A stretch of DNA of 64,000 bases from Thiocapsa roseopersicina (GTDB taxonomy: Bacteria; Pseudomonadota; Gammaproteobacteria; Chromatiales; Chromatiaceae), in contig NZ_FNNZ01000017.1 of the NCBI RefSeq assembly GCF_900106925.1, forward strand, positions 48,356 through 112,355, given 5' to 3'. A model generated the notes under the pieces. It saw nothing but the letters and a program-made list of their open reading frames with translations, made no database searches and had not been told where the DNA came from. Below are positions 37,921 through 47,770 of this stretch, piece by piece. A program made the position numbers and the translations under genes. How positions within the stretch are numbered: the first letter of the stretch is position 1; the number at the start of each line of letters is the position of its first letter.

Positions 37921-38430
37921 ATGAATGAGACTGAATCCCCCTGCGAGCGAGAGCCGAGCGCAGCCCTGCTTGCCGAGCTGATGCTGCGCTCGGGCCTGCG
38001 GCTTGCGGTCGCGGAGTCCTGCACCGGCGGCTGGCTGGCGAAGGTCGTTACGGATCTCGCCGGGAGCAGTGCTTGGCTCGATCGTGGTTTCGTCACCTAC
38101 AGCAACGCGGCCAAGCAAGAGATGCTCGGCGTGCGTGCCGAGACGCTTGCCGCGCAGGGCGCCGTAAGCGAGGCGGTGGTTGCGGAGATGGCGATGGGCG
38201 CCTTGAGTCGCAGCCAAGCCCAAGTTGCCGTCGCCATCAGCGGTGTGGCCGGACCCGGCGGGGGAAGCCCCGAAAAACCCGTCGGGACCGTCTGTCTGGC
38301 CTGGGCTTGGCCCGAGGGGCGGGTCGAGAGCCGGCGTTTCCACTTCGACGGCGATCGCGATGCCGTGCGGCGTTCCTCGGTACAGGCGGCGATCGACGGC
38401 TTGGTCGAGCGGCTCGGCGACCTTGTCTGA
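37921..38430 (+). CDS. pncC: Nicotinamide-nucleotide amidase (CinA C-terminal type)
   Basis: A 169-residue enzyme that deamidates NMN to nicotinate mononucleotide in NAD recycling. The family signatures are VAESCTGGWLAKVVTDLAGSS, with the catalytic serine in AESCTGG, GFVTYSNAAKQEMLGV, and AISGVAGPGGGSPEKPVGTV. There is no competence-type N-terminal domain, so it is the stand-alone YgaD/PncC form. Its position upstream of recA is the classic gammaproteobacterial arrangement. ATG 37921 is used; the thpR gene overlaps its last eight bases. Confidence 0.95.
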   Translation: MNETESPCEREPSAALLAELMLRSGLRLAVAESCTGGWLAKVVTDLAGSSAWLDRGFVTYSNAAKQEMLGVRAETLAAQGAVSEAVVAEMAMGALSRSQAQVAVAISGVAGPGGGSPEKPVGTVCLAWAWPEGRVESRRFHFDGDRDAVRRSSVQAAIDGLVERLGDLV

Positions 38431-38935
38431 ACGCTGGTTCTTTGCCCTTTGGCCCGATGAGGCGGTCCGCGACGCGGTGGCTGCCCGCATCCCCGCGCTC
38501 CTGCCCGTCGGCGCACGTGCAACCCACCCGAGCGACCTTCATCTGACGCTTGCTTTCCTCGGCCCGCTCGCATCCGATGTGCTCGGTTGTGCGGAGCGTG
38601 CCGCGGATCGGATCCGGGCCGCGGCATTCGACCTGGAGATCGATCGGGTCGGTCATTTCGCGCGGGCGCGCGTGCTGTGGTGCGCGCCCGCATCGCCGCC
38701 CGATGCATTGCCGGCGCTCGTCGCGGATCTTCAGGAGCAGCTCTCGACCTGCGGTCTCGCCGCCGATCCGCGTCCGTATCGGCCGCATATCACACTCGCA
38801 CGCAAGGCCGCGGCGGCGCCGGTGTCCGAGTGGCCGACGCCGATTCGTTGGTCGGTCCGCGAGCTTGTGCTGGCCGCCGGATACGGCGGTCCCGGTCCGC
38901 GTTATCGGGTACGTCGCCGCTGGACGTTGATCTAA
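38423..38935 (+). CDS. thpR: RNA 2',3'-cyclic phosphodiesterase, LigT/ThpR type
   Basis: A 170-residue 2H phosphoesterase. Both H-x-T/S motifs are present: HLTLAF near residue 41 and HITLAR near residue 127, which together form the active site. The family hydrolyses 2',3'-cyclic phosphate ends or ligates tRNA halves. I place the start at TTG 38423 (LSERWFFALWPDE), which aligns with the family start, overlaps the pncC stop by eight bases and implies translational coupling. Confidence 0.88.
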   Translation: MSERWFFALWPDEAVRDAVAARIPALLPVGARATHPSDLHLTLAFLGPLASDVLGCAERAADRIRAAAFDLEIDRVGHFARARVLWCAPASPPDALPALVADLQEQLSTCGLAADPRPYRPHITLARKAAAAPVSEWPTPIRWSVRELVLAAGYGGPGPRYRVRRRWTLI

Positions 38936-39225
38936 ACCGCGTCCGGAGCGAGATGCTCGTTTTCGAGTGAGCTCGACGCTTGGTGCATCCATGATTCGCC
39001 GTGTTCCCGCGCGTGCGACCTGCGCGATTTGAATCGCTTGCGCACCCGGACCCTTGGCATGCCTGTGACGTTTTCCGATTCGCTATGCGATAATCCGCAA
39101 CTTGCCGTGTGGGACGACGGGTGTTTTGCGGACACCCGGGCGCTCGCCGGTCGCGTCGGAGCCGAACGTTGCAGAGCAAGCCCCCCTTACGAACGATCAA
39201 GCCGATCAGGTTCAACGGAGACCCA

Positions 39226-40293
39226 ATGGACGACAACCGCAAGAAGGCACTGGCCGCCGCGCTGACCCAGATCGAAAAACAGTTCGGCAAGGGCTCGGTG
39301 ATGCGCATGGGCGACACCGGCGTCATTCGCGAGGTGGAGGCCATCTCGACCGGCTCGCTCGGTCTGGATCTCGCGCTCGGGATCGGCGGCGTGCCGAAGG
39401 GCCGCGTGGTGGAGATCTACGGACCCGAATCCTCCGGCAAGACGACCCTGACACTGCACATCATCGCCGAGGCGCAAAAGGCCGGCGGCACGGCGGCCTT
39501 CGTGGATGCCGAGCATGCCCTGGACCCGGGATATGCCGAGAAGCTCGGCGTAAACATGAACGATTTGCTGGTCTCCCAGCCCGACACCGGCGAGCAGGCG
39601 CTCGAGATCACCGACATGCTGGTGCGCTCCGGCGCGGTCGATGTCGTGGTCGTCGACTCGGTCGCAGCACTGACCCCGAAGGCCGAGATCGAGGGCGAGA
39701 TGGGCGACTCCCACGTCGGTCTGCAGGCACGCCTCATGTCCCAGGCCCTGCGCAAGCTCACCGGCAATATCAAGCGCTCCAACTGTCTGGTCATCTTCAT
39801 CAATCAGATCCGCATGAAGATTGGTGTCATGTTCGGCTCGCCCGAGACCACGACCGGCGGCAATGCGCTCAAGTTCTACGCCTCGGTCCGGCTCGATATC
39901 CGGCGCATCGGCAGCATCAAGAAGGGCGACGAGGTCATCGGCAACGAGACCAAGGTCAAGGTCGTCAAGAACAAGGTGGCGCCGCCCTTCAGGCAAGCCG
40001 AGTTCGACATCCTCTACGGCCAAGGCATCTCGCGCGAAGGCGAGATCATCAGCCTGGGCGTGAACGAGGGCTTCATCGAGAAGTCCGGCGCCTGGTACAG
40101 CTACGAGGGCAATCGCATCGGTCAGGGCAAGGACAACGCGCGGGTCTTCCTGTGCGAGAACCCCGAGATCGCCAAGGCGATCGAGGCGAAGATTCGCGAG
40201 AAGCTTCTGCCCAAGATCGGCGATCCCCTGCCCGGCACCGCTGCCGCACCGCTCGCCGATGACCCGATCGCCGAAGCTCCGGCGGAGATCTAG
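39226..40293 (+). CDS. recA: RecA recombinase
   Basis: DNA strand-exchange and SOS coprotease protein of 355 residues, full length. Walker A GPESSGKT is at 66-73, Walker B at [10 protein letters not shown], and the DNA-binding loops are present ([16 protein letters not shown] and [10 protein letters not shown]). The C terminus is the usual acidic tail. ATG 39226 has GGAG nine bases upstream and matches the conserved MDDNRKKAL start; the longer upstream frame is not used. No CTGT-N8-ACAG LexA site was found in the 290 bases upstream. It forms a likely operon with recX. Confidence 0.98.
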   Translation: MDDNRKKALAAALTQIEKQFGKGSVMRMGDTGVIREVEAISTGSLGLDLALGIGGVPKGRVVEIYGPESSGKTTLTLHIIAEAQKAGGTAAFVDAEHALDPGYAEKLGVNMNDLLVSQPDTGEQALEITDMLVRSGAVDVVVVDSVAALTPKAEIEGEMGDSHVGLQARLMSQALRKLTGNIKRSNCLVIFINQIRMKIGVMFGSPETTTGGNALKFYASVRLDIRRIGSIKKGDEVIGNETKVKVVKNKVAPPFRQAEFDILYGQGISREGEIISLGVNEGFIEKSGAWYSYEGNRIGQGKDNARVFLCENPEIAKAIEAKIREKLLPKIGDPLPGTAAAPLADDPIAEAPAEI

Positions 40294-40314
40294 GCCGAAG
40301 CCCCTCGTCGAGCG

Positions 40315-40770
40315 ATGGAAGAACCCGACCCCGCGGCGCAGATCGCCGATCGAGCCCGTCGGCTGCTGGCCACGCGCGAGCACTCGCGCGCTGAGCTTCG
40401 GCGCAAGCTCCGCTCGCGCGGCTTCGACGACGCAGGGATCGCGCAGGCGCTTGACCGGTTGGTCGCCGAAGGCGCGCTCGATGAAGGTCGTATGGTCGAG
40501 CAGTATGTTGCCGAGCGCGCCGCCAAAGGGTTCGGTCCCCTGCGAATCCGCTCCGAGTTGTATGAAAAGGGCCTACCCGATACCCTCGTCGACCCTCATC
40601 TCGATGCCATGCGGGATGATTGGGTCGCTTATATGGCAGAGATCTACGATCGCCGTTTCGGCAGCGAGCCGCCGCCAGACCGTGCCGAGTACGCCCGGCG
40701 CGGTCGTTTCCTCGAGCAACGTGGATTTCCCCCCGAGATGATCCGCCGCTTCCTGCGCTGGCCCGATTGA
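40315..40770 (+). CDS. recX: RecX regulatory protein
   Basis: Regulator of RecA filaments, 151 residues, with the three-helix repeats of the family: [46 protein letters not shown] and [12 protein letters not shown]. It follows recA by 21 bases and is presumably cotranscribed. The ATG at 40315 gives a standard length. Nothing unusual is seen. Confidence 0.95.
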   Translation: MEEPDPAAQIADRARRLLATREHSRAELRRKLRSRGFDDAGIAQALDRLVAEGALDEGRMVEQYVAERAAKGFGPLRIRSELYEKGLPDTLVDPHLDAMRDDWVAYMAEIYDRRFGSEPPPDRAEYARRGRFLEQRGFPPEMIRRFLRWPD

Positions 40771-40804
40771 CCGGCCGGCGTCCGCAGTCCAACCGAGCAT
40801 ACCC

Positions 40805-43423
40805 ATGACCACCAGCACCAGTATCCGCACCAGCGCAGAGCTTCGAGCGAGTTTTCTCGACTATTTCGCGCAACGCGATCACGAACCCGTGCCGTCCAGC
40901 CCCCTGGTGCCGGGCAACGATCCGACCCTGCTCTTCACCAATGCCGGGATGGTGCAGTTCAAGGAGGTCTTTCTCGGGCGCGAACGTCGCGCCTACAACC
41001 GCGCGGTCAGCTCGCAGCGTTGCGTGCGTGCCGGCGGCAAGCACAACGATCTGGAAAACGTCGGCTACACCGCTCGGCATCACACCTTCTTCGAGATGCT
41101 CGGCAACTTCAGTTTCGGGGACTATTTCAAGCGCGAGGCGATCGAGTACGCCTGGGACTATCTGACCCGCGTCCTGGCCCTGCCGCCCGAGCGGCTCTGG
41201 ATCACGGTCTACACCGAAGACGACGAGGCCGCCGACATCTGGCTGAAGGAGATCGGCGCGGACGACTCGCGCTTCTCGCGCTGCGGGGCGAAGGACAACT
41301 TCTGGTCGATGGGCGAAACCGGACCCTGCGGCCCCTGTTCCGAAATCTTCTACGACCACGGCCCCGAGATCCCCGGCGGCCCGCCCGGCTCGCCGGAGGA
41401 GGACGGCGACCGTTACGTGGAGATCTGGAACCTGGTCTTCATGCAATACAATCGCGACGCCGAGGGTAATCTGACCCCGCTACCGCGCCCCTCGGTCGAC
41501 ACCGGGATGGGTCTGGAGCGCCTCGCCGCCGTTATGCAGGGCGTGCACAGCAACTACGAGATCGATCTGTTCGTGCGTCTCATCGAAGCGGCCGCACGCT
41601 TCACCGGCTGCGCGGACCGCGAGAACAAATCTCTGCGTGTCATCGCCGACCACATCCGCTCGGCCGCCTTTCTGATCACCGACGGGGTGACGCCCGGCAA
41701 CGAGGGCAGGGGCTATGTCCTGCGCCGCATCATGCGTCGGGCCATCCGACACGGCTACCAGCTCGGCTGCACCACGCCATTTTTCCATCGATTGGTATCT
41801 CCGCTGGTCGCCGAGATGGGAGCGGCCTACCCCGAGCTGGTCGCTGCTCGCGAGCATGTGGAGCGTATCATCCTGCTCGAAGAAGAGCGCTTCGCCGAGA
41901 CCCTCGAGCACGGCATGCGCCTGCTCGACGAGGCCATCGCGGGTCTGAGCGACGCGCGGATCCCCGGCGAGACCGTCTTCAAGCTCTACGATACCTACGG
42001 TTTCCCGACCGACCTGACCGCCGATATCGCCCGCGAGCGAGGCCTGACCCTGGACATGGACGGCTTCGAGCAGGCGATGGCGCAGCAACGCGAGCGTGCA
42101 CGCGCCGCCAGCCAGTTCGGCGGCGCGGCCGCTCTCGAGATCGATGTCCAAGGCGAGACCGAGTTTTGCGGCTACGAGCGGCTGCAGGAGGAGGCGACGG
42201 TAGTCGCCATCTACTCCGCCGACGGCTCTCGCGATCAGCTCGCTGCAGGCGAGGAAGGTCTGGTCGTCCTGGATCTCACGCCCTTCTATGCGGAGTCCGG
42301 CGGCCAGGTCGGGGATCGCGGTTGGCTCGTCGGCGAGGGCGGCCGGTTCGATGTACTGGACGCACAGAAGAAAGGCGAGGGCGCCGTCTGTCATCTGGGA
42401 CGTGTCGCCGAGGGCGTCTTGAGCGTCGGCGACCGGGTCGATGCGCGCGTCGACGGCGAGCGTCGGCGCGCCACCGCGCTGAACCATTCCGCGACCCACC
42501 TGCTGCACGCGGCCTTGCGCCAAGTGTTGGGCGAGCATGTGCAGCAGAAGGGCTCGCTCGTCGGTCCGGAGCGGCTGCGTTTCGATTTTTCGCACTACGA
42601 GGCGGTCTCGCGCGAGCAGCTCCTGGAGATCGAGCGGATGGTCAACCGCGAGGTTCGCGAGAATCATCTCGTCGAGACCCGCATCATGAGCCTCGACGAT
42701 GCCAAGGCGTCCGGGGCCATGGCGCTCTTCGGCGAGAAATATTCCGAGCAGGTGCGCGTGCTGCGCATGGGTGACTTTTCCACCGAGCTGTGCGGCGGCA
42801 CCCATGTCAAGGCGGTCGGCGATATCGGTCTAGTCAAGATCATCGGGGAGAACGGCATCGCCTCCGGGGTGCGGCGCATCGAGGCCGTCACGGGTGCGAA
42901 CGCGCTCGACTGGATCGAGGCCGACGAGGATCGACTCATCCGTTTGGCCGGACTCCTCAAGGGCGGACGCGACGACGTCGATCAGCGGGTCGTTGCGCTG
43001 CTCGAGCGCAGCCGTCGGCTCGAAAAAGAGCTCGAGCAGCTCAAGGCCAAGCTCGCAAGCTCCGCCGGTCAGGACCTGGCGTCGCAGGCGGTATTGATCG
43101 ACGGTATCAAGGTGCTCGCCGCGCGGCTGGAAGGGGCCGACTCCAAGGCCCTGCGCGTCACGCTCGATCAGCTCAAGGACAAGCTCGGCTCGGCGGTCGT
43201 CGTCCTCGCGACCGAGGGCGACGGCAAGGTCAGCCTGATTGCCGGCGTGACCAAGGATCTGACCGACCGTCTGAAGGCCGGCGATCTGATCCGCGAGGTC
43301 GCGGAGAAGGTCGGCGGCAAGGGCGGGGGACGTCCCGACATGGCGCAGGCCGGCGGCAACGATCCGGCGGGTCTCCCGGCGGCCTTGGCGCTGGTCGACG
43401 GATGGGTGCGGCAGCGGATCTAG
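40805..43423 (+). CDS. alaS: Alanyl-tRNA synthetase
   Basis: Class II synthetase charging tRNA-Ala, 872 residues, full length. The catalytic domain starts at [21 protein letters not shown]; the editing domain has the zinc site H561-x3-H565 (HSATH) and C663-x3-H667 (CGGTH); a C-terminal DHHA1-type region ends [14 protein letters not shown]. It follows recX by 34 bases in the canonical order recA-recX-alaS-lysC-csrA. Confidence 0.98.
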   Translation: MTTSTSIRTSAELRASFLDYFAQRDHEPVPSSPLVPGNDPTLLFTNAGMVQFKEVFLGRERRAYNRAVSSQRCVRAGGKHNDLENVGYTARHHTFFEMLGNFSFGDYFKREAIEYAWDYLTRVLALPPERLWITVYTEDDEAADIWLKEIGADDSRFSRCGAKDNFWSMGETGPCGPCSEIFYDHGPEIPGGPPGSPEEDGDRYVEIWNLVFMQYNRDAEGNLTPLPRPSVDTGMGLERLAAVMQGVHSNYEIDLFVRLIEAAARFTGCADRENKSLRVIADHIRSAAFLITDGVTPGNEGRGYVLRRIMRRAIRHGYQLGCTTPFFHRLVSPLVAEMGAAYPELVAAREHVERIILLEEERFAETLEHGMRLLDEAIAGLSDARIPGETVFKLYDTYGFPTDLTADIARERGLTLDMDGFEQAMAQQRERARAASQFGGAAALEIDVQGETEFCGYERLQEEATVVAIYSADGSRDQLAAGEEGLVVLDLTPFYAESGGQVGDRGWLVGEGGRFDVLDAQKKGEGAVCHLGRVAEGVLSVGDRVDARVDGERRRATALNHSATHLLHAALRQVLGEHVQQKGSLVGPERLRFDFSHYEAVSREQLLEIERMVNREVRENHLVETRIMSLDDAKASGAMALFGEKYSEQVRVLRMGDFSTELCGGTHVKAVGDIGLVKIIGENGIASGVRRIEAVTGANALDWIEADEDRLIRLAGLLKGGRDDVDQRVVALLERSRRLEKELEQLKAKLASSAGQDLASQAVLIDGIKVLAARLEGADSKALRVTLDQLKDKLGSAVVVLATEGDGKVSLIAGVTKDLTDRLKAGDLIREVAEKVGGKGGGRPDMAQAGGNDPAGLPAALALVDGWVRQRI

Positions 43424-43527
43424 CCCGTATGTCCGGGTGAGCTGCCGTCAACCCGGCCGATCCCCACTTGCCCGGTGCTACTGGATTTAGCGCGGCGAAC
43501 CATCGGGACTGTTGAAACAAGCGTTTA

Positions 43528-43554
43528 CTTTGCGTCCTTTGCGCCTCTGCGGTT
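43528..43554 (+). repeat. Dispersed TTTGCG-rich repeat, copy B
   Basis: CTTTGCGTCCTTTGCGC followed by CTCTGCGGTT, located between alaS and lysC. It is 24/27 identical to 37884-37910 in the same orientation relative to the downstream gene. Confidence 0.7.
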
Positions 43555-43607
43555 CATGGGACTGAATACATCGGGAGAGATCGAGACGTGCGTGCCGGGA
43601 GAATTCG

Positions 43608-44837
43608 ATGGGGCTGATCGTTCAGAAGTACGGCGGCACATCCGTGGCGAATGCCGAGCGGATCAAGGCGGTGGCCGAGCGCGTCAAGCGCTGGCGTGAC
43701 GAGGGGCATCGGGTCGTAGTCGTGGTCTCTGCCATGTCAGGGGAGACCGATCGACTGATCGGGCTCGCCAAGCAGATCCAGGAACGCCCGGTCCCGCGGG
43801 AGCTCGACGTGCTCCTGTCCACCGGTGAGCAGGTGACGATTGCGCTCTTAAGCATGGCGCTCGACGCCATGGGTTGTGCCGCGCGCTCCTACACGGGGGG
43901 GCAGGTGCACATCCTTACCGACAGCGCCCACAACAAGGCGCGCATCCACGACATCGACGCCGCCCGTGTCGGTGCCGATCTCGAAGCCGGACGGGTCGTC
44001 GTCATCGCCGGTTTCCAGGGTGTCGATGCCCAAGGCAACATCACCACACTCGGGCGCGGCGGCTCCGATACCTCGGCCGTCGCGATCGCCGCAGCTCTCA
44101 AGGCCGACGAATGTCAGATCTATACCGACGTCGACGGCGTCTACACCACCGACCCGCGCGTCGAGCCCAAGGCGCGCAAGCTTGATCGCATCACCTTCGA
44201 GGAGATGCTCGAGATGGCGAGTCTCGGCTCAAAGGTGCTGCAGATCCGCTCGGTCGAGTTTGCCGGCAAATACAAGGTGCCCCTGCGCGTGCTCTCCAGC
44301 TTCGAAGAGGGCGAGGGCACGCTCATTACGTTCGAGGAAGACATCGTGGAAGACGCCAAGATCTCCGGAATCGCCTTCAGTCGCGACGAGGCCAAGTTGA
44401 CCGTGCTCGGTGTGCCGGATCAGCCCGGTGTCGCCTACCGGATCCTCGGGCCGATCGCCGACGCCAACATCGAAGTCGACATGATCATCCAGAATATCGC
44501 CGCCCAAGAGGCGACGACCGACTTCACCTTCACCGTGCACCGCAATGACTTTCCGCGCGCGATGGAGATCCTGGATCGCACCGCCAAGGAGTTGGGTGCA
44601 CGGCAAGTGCTCGGCGACAACCGGATCGTGAAGATCTCGCTGGTCGGGGTCGGGATGCGCAGCCACGCGGGGATCGCGAGTCTCATGTTCTCGACACTGG
44701 CCAAAGAAGGAATCAACATCCGCATGATCTCGACCTCCGAAATCAAGATCTCGGTCGTGGTCGACGAGAAGTATCTCGAGCTCGGGGTGCGATGCCTGCA
44801 TGAGGCGTTCGGGCTCGGCGTACACGAATCAACCTAG
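43608..44837 (+). CDS. lysC: Aspartate kinase
   Basis: First enzyme of the lysine, threonine and methionine pathway, 409 residues. The catalytic domain begins [17 protein letters not shown], with [24 protein letters not shown] further on, and two ACT domains at the C terminus bind the feedback amino acid ([31 protein letters not shown]). As a monofunctional enzyme with two ACT domains it is of the beta type common outside enterics. ATG 43608 has GGAG nine bases upstream. Confidence 0.96.
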   Translation: MGLIVQKYGGTSVANAERIKAVAERVKRWRDEGHRVVVVVSAMSGETDRLIGLAKQIQERPVPRELDVLLSTGEQVTIALLSMALDAMGCAARSYTGGQVHILTDSAHNKARIHDIDAARVGADLEAGRVVVIAGFQGVDAQGNITTLGRGGSDTSAVAIAAALKADECQIYTDVDGVYTTDPRVEPKARKLDRITFEEMLEMASLGSKVLQIRSVEFAGKYKVPLRVLSSFEEGEGTLITFEEDIVEDAKISGIAFSRDEAKLTVLGVPDQPGVAYRILGPIADANIEVDMIIQNIAAQEATTDFTFTVHRNDFPRAMEILDRTAKELGARQVLGDNRIVKISLVGVGMRSHAGIASLMFSTLAKEGINIRMISTSEIKISVVVDEKYLELGVRCLHEAFGLGVHEST

Positions 44838-45106
44838 CCCGTGATCGCAAATTGCGTCGACCGTCGGTCGGCTCGAACCCAACGAGGGCTCTTGGAATCG
44901 GGTCTTCAATGACAATTGTCTTTGGCGCGGCGCGCAAAATTTTCTGGTTTTTACGTGCAGGTGCTAATATCCTGCAATGAGACTAGGTTTCTCATGCCCG
45001 ACTTAGGTCTGGTTGTGCGATCGAGACAATCGATCCGCGGTACGTCTGGTTGACGGTTCGGGTACTATCATTCAATCGGAAAAGGGAACTGAAGGGAGAT
45101 TAAGCG

Positions 45107-45325
45107 ATGTTGATTCTGACTCGACGGGTTGGTGAAACCCTCATGATCGGAGACGAAGTCACAGTGACTGTCCTCGGTGTCAAAGGAAATCAGGTACGGA
45201 TCGGGGTCAACGCACCTCGCGACGTCGCAGTGCATCGTGAAGAAATTTACGAGCGTATCAAACGGGAGCAAGCCGAAGGTGGTCCGATCGCCGGAGCGGT
45301 TCCGCCAGGCACTCGCCTCGACTGA
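45107..45325 (+). CDS. csrA: Carbon storage regulator CsrA
   Basis: RNA-binding global regulator of 72 residues that binds GGA motifs in mRNA leaders. The sequence is canonical: [16 protein letters not shown], the [20 protein letters not shown] core, and [10 protein letters not shown]. The C-terminal tail ([19 protein letters not shown]) is a little longer than in E. coli. A GGGAGA ribosome site lies upstream. Canonical neighbours are lysC upstream and tRNA-Ser(GCT) downstream. Confidence 0.97.
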   Translation: MLILTRRVGETLMIGDEVTVTVLGVKGNQVRIGVNAPRDVAVHREEIYERIKREQAEGGPIAGAVPPGTRLD

Positions 45326-45370
45326 GTATGTAGCCAAGGACGCGTAGGCAGGATAAACTACGCGTTCGTC

Positions 45371-45461
45371 GGAGAGATGGCCGAGTGGCTGAAGGCGCTC
45401 CCCTGCTAAGGGAGTATAGGCTAATCCCCTATCGAGGGTTCGAATCCCTCTCTCTCCGCCA
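45371..45461 (+). tRNA. tRNA-Ser(GCT)
   Basis: A 91-base type II tRNA with encoded CCA. The acceptor stem GGAGAGA pairs with TCTCTCC. The anticodon stem CTCCC/GGGAG encloses CTGCTAA, giving anticodon GCT, which reads AGC and AGU. The extra arm GTATAGGCTAATCCCCTAT is class II, and the T loop is GGTTCGAATCC. Its position after csrA matches serV in E. coli. Its 3' end borders the accessory segment and is a plausible integration site. Confidence 0.97.
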
Positions 45462-46243
45462 CTAATTATACTTAAATACTTGATCTAAAAAGAAAAATAA
45501 TAGCAAGACAGTCGATATACCCACAAACGTACCCACAAAATGCTTCGGGCTTTCCCAGGCCGTCCTTGGACAAAGTAGCCGATCCTGAACGGCCGCCGTC
45601 GGCAATACATGTTCTCTTCGTCCAGCGTGTTATCTTCCATGTGAGATCCCTGCACGCCGTAGGGCCACCTCGACGTTGACCTCCTGCGCGTTTGGCAATC
45701 GTCCCCGCTAATGGTTACCCCCAATGTCGATGCCGATTGCATACCGACCAAGCGACCCTGCCGGCTGAGCGACACGCGCATCAGGTTCGTCGCGAGGGGC
45801 CACTTCTCCGATCTCGCCTTGTTGTTGTCGCTGGTGTTGGATGACGGCTTGCACAAGACCGCGCCGTGTCGACGCGGACGGGTGCGATCCGCAGCTTGCA
45901 GCCGTCGGTCGACCTCGCGTATGGCTATAGGCGCCGGTGCCCGAAGGTGCATCATGGCGTCGGCGCGTCCTCGGCCACGTTCGTTCCGGTAGCCAGCTTT
46001 AGGCTATACCCGGCGCGTCGCCGATCGCGCTGGCGGCTCGACCACCCAAAGGCGCATCCCGTACTCTCCGAAGACCCGCTAGCGCCATCGCGTCGTAGGC
46101 GACACCGCGGGCGGTCGAGTCGATTGCGCCGTCGAGGAAGATAACACGGGCCGCCTCCGCTCGCCGTCACTGAACGGCGGTGTGTGCGCGATCTGCGCCG
46201 GTCCGCCGTTGCTTCGCATCGAATCGGAAAGACGCCGCCGGTT
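45462..46243 (+). other. Gene-free, compositionally mixed DNA beside tRNA-Ser
   Basis: About 780 bases with no convincing gene. The first 80 bases after the tRNA are AT-rich, then composition returns to GC-rich, with only short arginine-rich frames on both strands. A weak minus-strand reading, 45485-45955, has no domain I can recognise. It is best seen as a decayed remnant at the attachment side of an integrative element. The direct repeat at 45518-45539 is its only clear structure. Confidence 0.5.
45518..45539 (+). repeat. Direct repeat near the tRNA, possible attachment or arm site
   Basis: TACCCACAAA occurs twice, at 45518-45527 and 45530-45539, with a 2-base spacer. It lies 57 bases after the tRNA 3' end. 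Closely spaced GTGGGTA-type repeats are commonly seen beside integrase genes of tRNA-targeting elements. No integrase is present here, so an integration role is inference. Confidence 0.45.
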
Positions 46244-46570
46244 TCAGCCTGCTCTGCGCAGCGCGTGCGGCTTTGGAGTGGGCGAAGAAGCGACGGCCGC
46301 ACCACCGACGACGCCGGAATCGCCGCCGAGTCCGAAGGTCGATCTCCTGGAATGAAGGCCGTCGACCAGGGTGCGCAGGTCATCATCGCCGATGGTACGG
46401 ATCAGCGCGGCGATCACCGCGTCGATCTCATGCTCCGGCCAGGCGGCCGCGCGTGCACCGAGCGGGATCGGACGCGGAAACAACCCGGCGGCGATGCGGG
46501 CATAGAGTCCGGAGCGACTATAGCCGGTACGCTCCAGGACAGTTCGTAAACGCAGGACGCAGGTTGGCAT
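46244..46570 (-). CDS. AlpA-family phage/element regulator
   Basis: A 108-residue protein whose first 55 residues form an AlpA-type helix-turn-helix: LRLRTVLERTGYSRSGLYARIAAGLFPRPIPLGAR followed by AAAWPEHEIDAVIAA. These small regulators or excisionases are encoded by prophages and integrative elements. The C-terminal half is low-complexity. The gene lies downstream of the FlhC-like gene on the same strand and may be cotranscribed with it. ATG 46570. Confidence 0.8.
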   Translation of the reverse strand: MPTCVLRLRTVLERTGYSRSGLYARIAAGLFPRPIPLGARAAAWPEHEIDAVIAALIRTIGDDDLRTLVDGLHSRRSTFGLGGDSGVVGGAAVASSPTPKPHALRRAG

Positions 46571-46682
46571 GCGGGATCCCCATTAAGTGGTCGATGCGAG
46601 CGAGCGGACACCCGCACTGTTGTGAGTCCGAAGACGGTTCGGCTGCAGTTGATTGCGGCGCGTCGAGCGCAGCGGTCGGTGG

Positions 46683-47282
46683 TCAAGAGTGTGTTTTCAC
46701 GTACCGATTCGGTTTGCCTTGCTTGGGCGTCGAGGAGGCGAGGGGCTTCGGCGGTGCGTCGTTCTTGCGATCACGCCCCGTCCGAGACACTTTCAACGCA
46801 CAGATCGGGCAATCCACGGACCGGCGCGAGAACGCCCCTGCCACGTAGGGGATCGCGCAGCGCTCGCAGGTGCGAAAGAGCACGAGCCCCGTAGTCAGGT
46901 CCCGGGCAATCACCCAGCCTTGATTGATGTCGAGGGGTGGGCCGAGCGTGCCGGATGCCGCCAGCCGCGCCATCTGCTCCAGATAGAGGCGATGTCCCGT
47001 GAGCAGTGCCTCGATGTCGATGCTCCGCTGAACCGCCGCGCCGCCGAAGGTGCGGTACAAGCCCGCGAACACCGACGCGTTGGCCTGCCGACGCGCCGTG
47101 CCGAGCAGACTGCCGGTGCTCGGCAGCTGACCGGGCAAAGGCTTGCAACCGTGGATCTCATGGTGCAGTTCGCGCAGCACGGCCGGCCGCAGACCGCTGA
47201 TCCGCCCCACAAGAGAGGTGCGCATGCCGCGCCGGATCAAGGCGATCGCCAGCTGCGTCCTGGCGTGATGCTGAAGTCTCAT
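46683..47282 (-). CDS. flhC: FlhC-like transcription activator
   Basis: A 199-residue FlhC-family protein. The four zinc cysteines are in place at C139-x2-C142 and C158-x2-C161, matching E. coli FlhC (C137, C140, C157, C160), and the region around 38-52 (ELHHEIHGCKPLPGQLPS) is typical of the family. The start at 47282 overlaps the FlhD-like stop by four bases. FlhC normally forms a complex with FlhD. On mobile elements, FlhC/FlhD homologues (SetC/SetD, AcaC/AcaD) act as master activators of transfer; the location here favours that role over flagella. That is inference. Confidence 0.85.
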   Translation of the reverse strand: MRLQHHARTQLAIALIRRGMRTSLVGRISGLRPAVLRELHHEIHGCKPLPGQLPSTGSLLGTARRQANASVFAGLYRTFGGAAVQRSIDIEALLTGHRLYLEQMARLAASGTLGPPLDINQGWVIARDLTTGLVLFRTCERCAIPYVAGAFSRRSVDCPICALKVSRTGRDRKNDAPPKPLASSTPKQGKPNRYVKTHS

Positions 47283-47647
47283 GGCTGCGCGACCTCCTCG
47301 GCGGCAAACAGAATTGCCTGCAGCCCCAACCCGAGTGCGGACGGCCCGGTCATCCGAAGACGTTCCTGCAACCAGCACACGCGAAAGCGCGGTCGAAACA
47401 ACAGCACGCCCGAAGCGGCCAGCTCGCGCAGCATCGTGAGCGAGGCGTGCCGCAGGATCTCCAGCACCTCCCGGTCGAGACCATAGACCAAGATGGCCTT
47501 CTCCTCGTCCGAGCGCGCCAGCTCGCGTGCCCCGAGCAGCCACATCAGATTCAGGGTATCGACCTCGCAATCGAGGTCCGGCGCAGGGTCTGAGCGGGGT
47601 GCCTCCACGTCGGGGGCCGAGGGTGTGCGCATCATCTTCGTTCTCAC
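47279..47647 (-). CDS. flhD: FlhD-like transcription activator subunit
   Basis: A 122-residue FlhD-family protein, partner of the FlhC-like subunit. The family core LNLMWLLGARELARSDEEKAI is at residues about 32-52, followed by the helical LTMLRELAASGVLLFRPRF region. The start is GTG 47647 or ATG 47635. It is divergent from the XRE regulator gene at 47771, and the intergenic region holds candidate promoters and a palindrome. Expression is probably controlled by that regulator, as in SetR-SetCD control of SXT-type elements. That is inference from layout. Confidence 0.82.
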   Translation of the reverse strand: MRTKMMRTPSAPDVEAPRSDPAPDLDCEVDTLNLMWLLGARELARSDEEKAILVYGLDREVLEILRHASLTMLRELAASGVLLFRPRFRVCWLQERLRMTGPSALGLGLQAILFAAEEVAQP

Positions 47648-47661
47648 GACAGAAAAACAGG

Positions 47662-47689
47662 TTGACGGTGCTATAATCGTGCGTATAAA
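47662..47689 (+). promoter_or_regulatory. Candidate promoter for the XRE regulator gene
   Basis: TTGACG at 47662-47667 and TATAAA at 47684-47689, 16 bases apart, read toward the XRE gene at 47771. On the other strand a consensus TTGACA (complement of 47697-47702) points toward flhD. The two divergent promoters would therefore overlap. Confidence 0.4.
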
Positions 47690-47732
47690 TCGAACTTGTC
47701 AAACAAAAAAGCGTAATAAGCGACTTAAAAAC

Positions 47733-47742
47733 CGCTATAGCG
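47733..47742. promoter_or_regulatory. Palindromic candidate operator between flhD and the XRE gene
   Basis: The perfect 10-bp palindrome CGCTATAGCG is followed directly by CGCGATTTCGCG (47741-47752). Both lie 20-40 bases upstream of the XRE start and are likely binding sites for that repressor; this is inference from position. Confidence 0.35.
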
Positions 47743-47770
47743 CGATTTCGCGGCACTCGACTCGGGTGGT

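Noticed and set aside
38936..39225. LexA box upstream of recA
   Set aside because: I found no CTGT-N8-ACAG match; recA may use a variant site or none visible.
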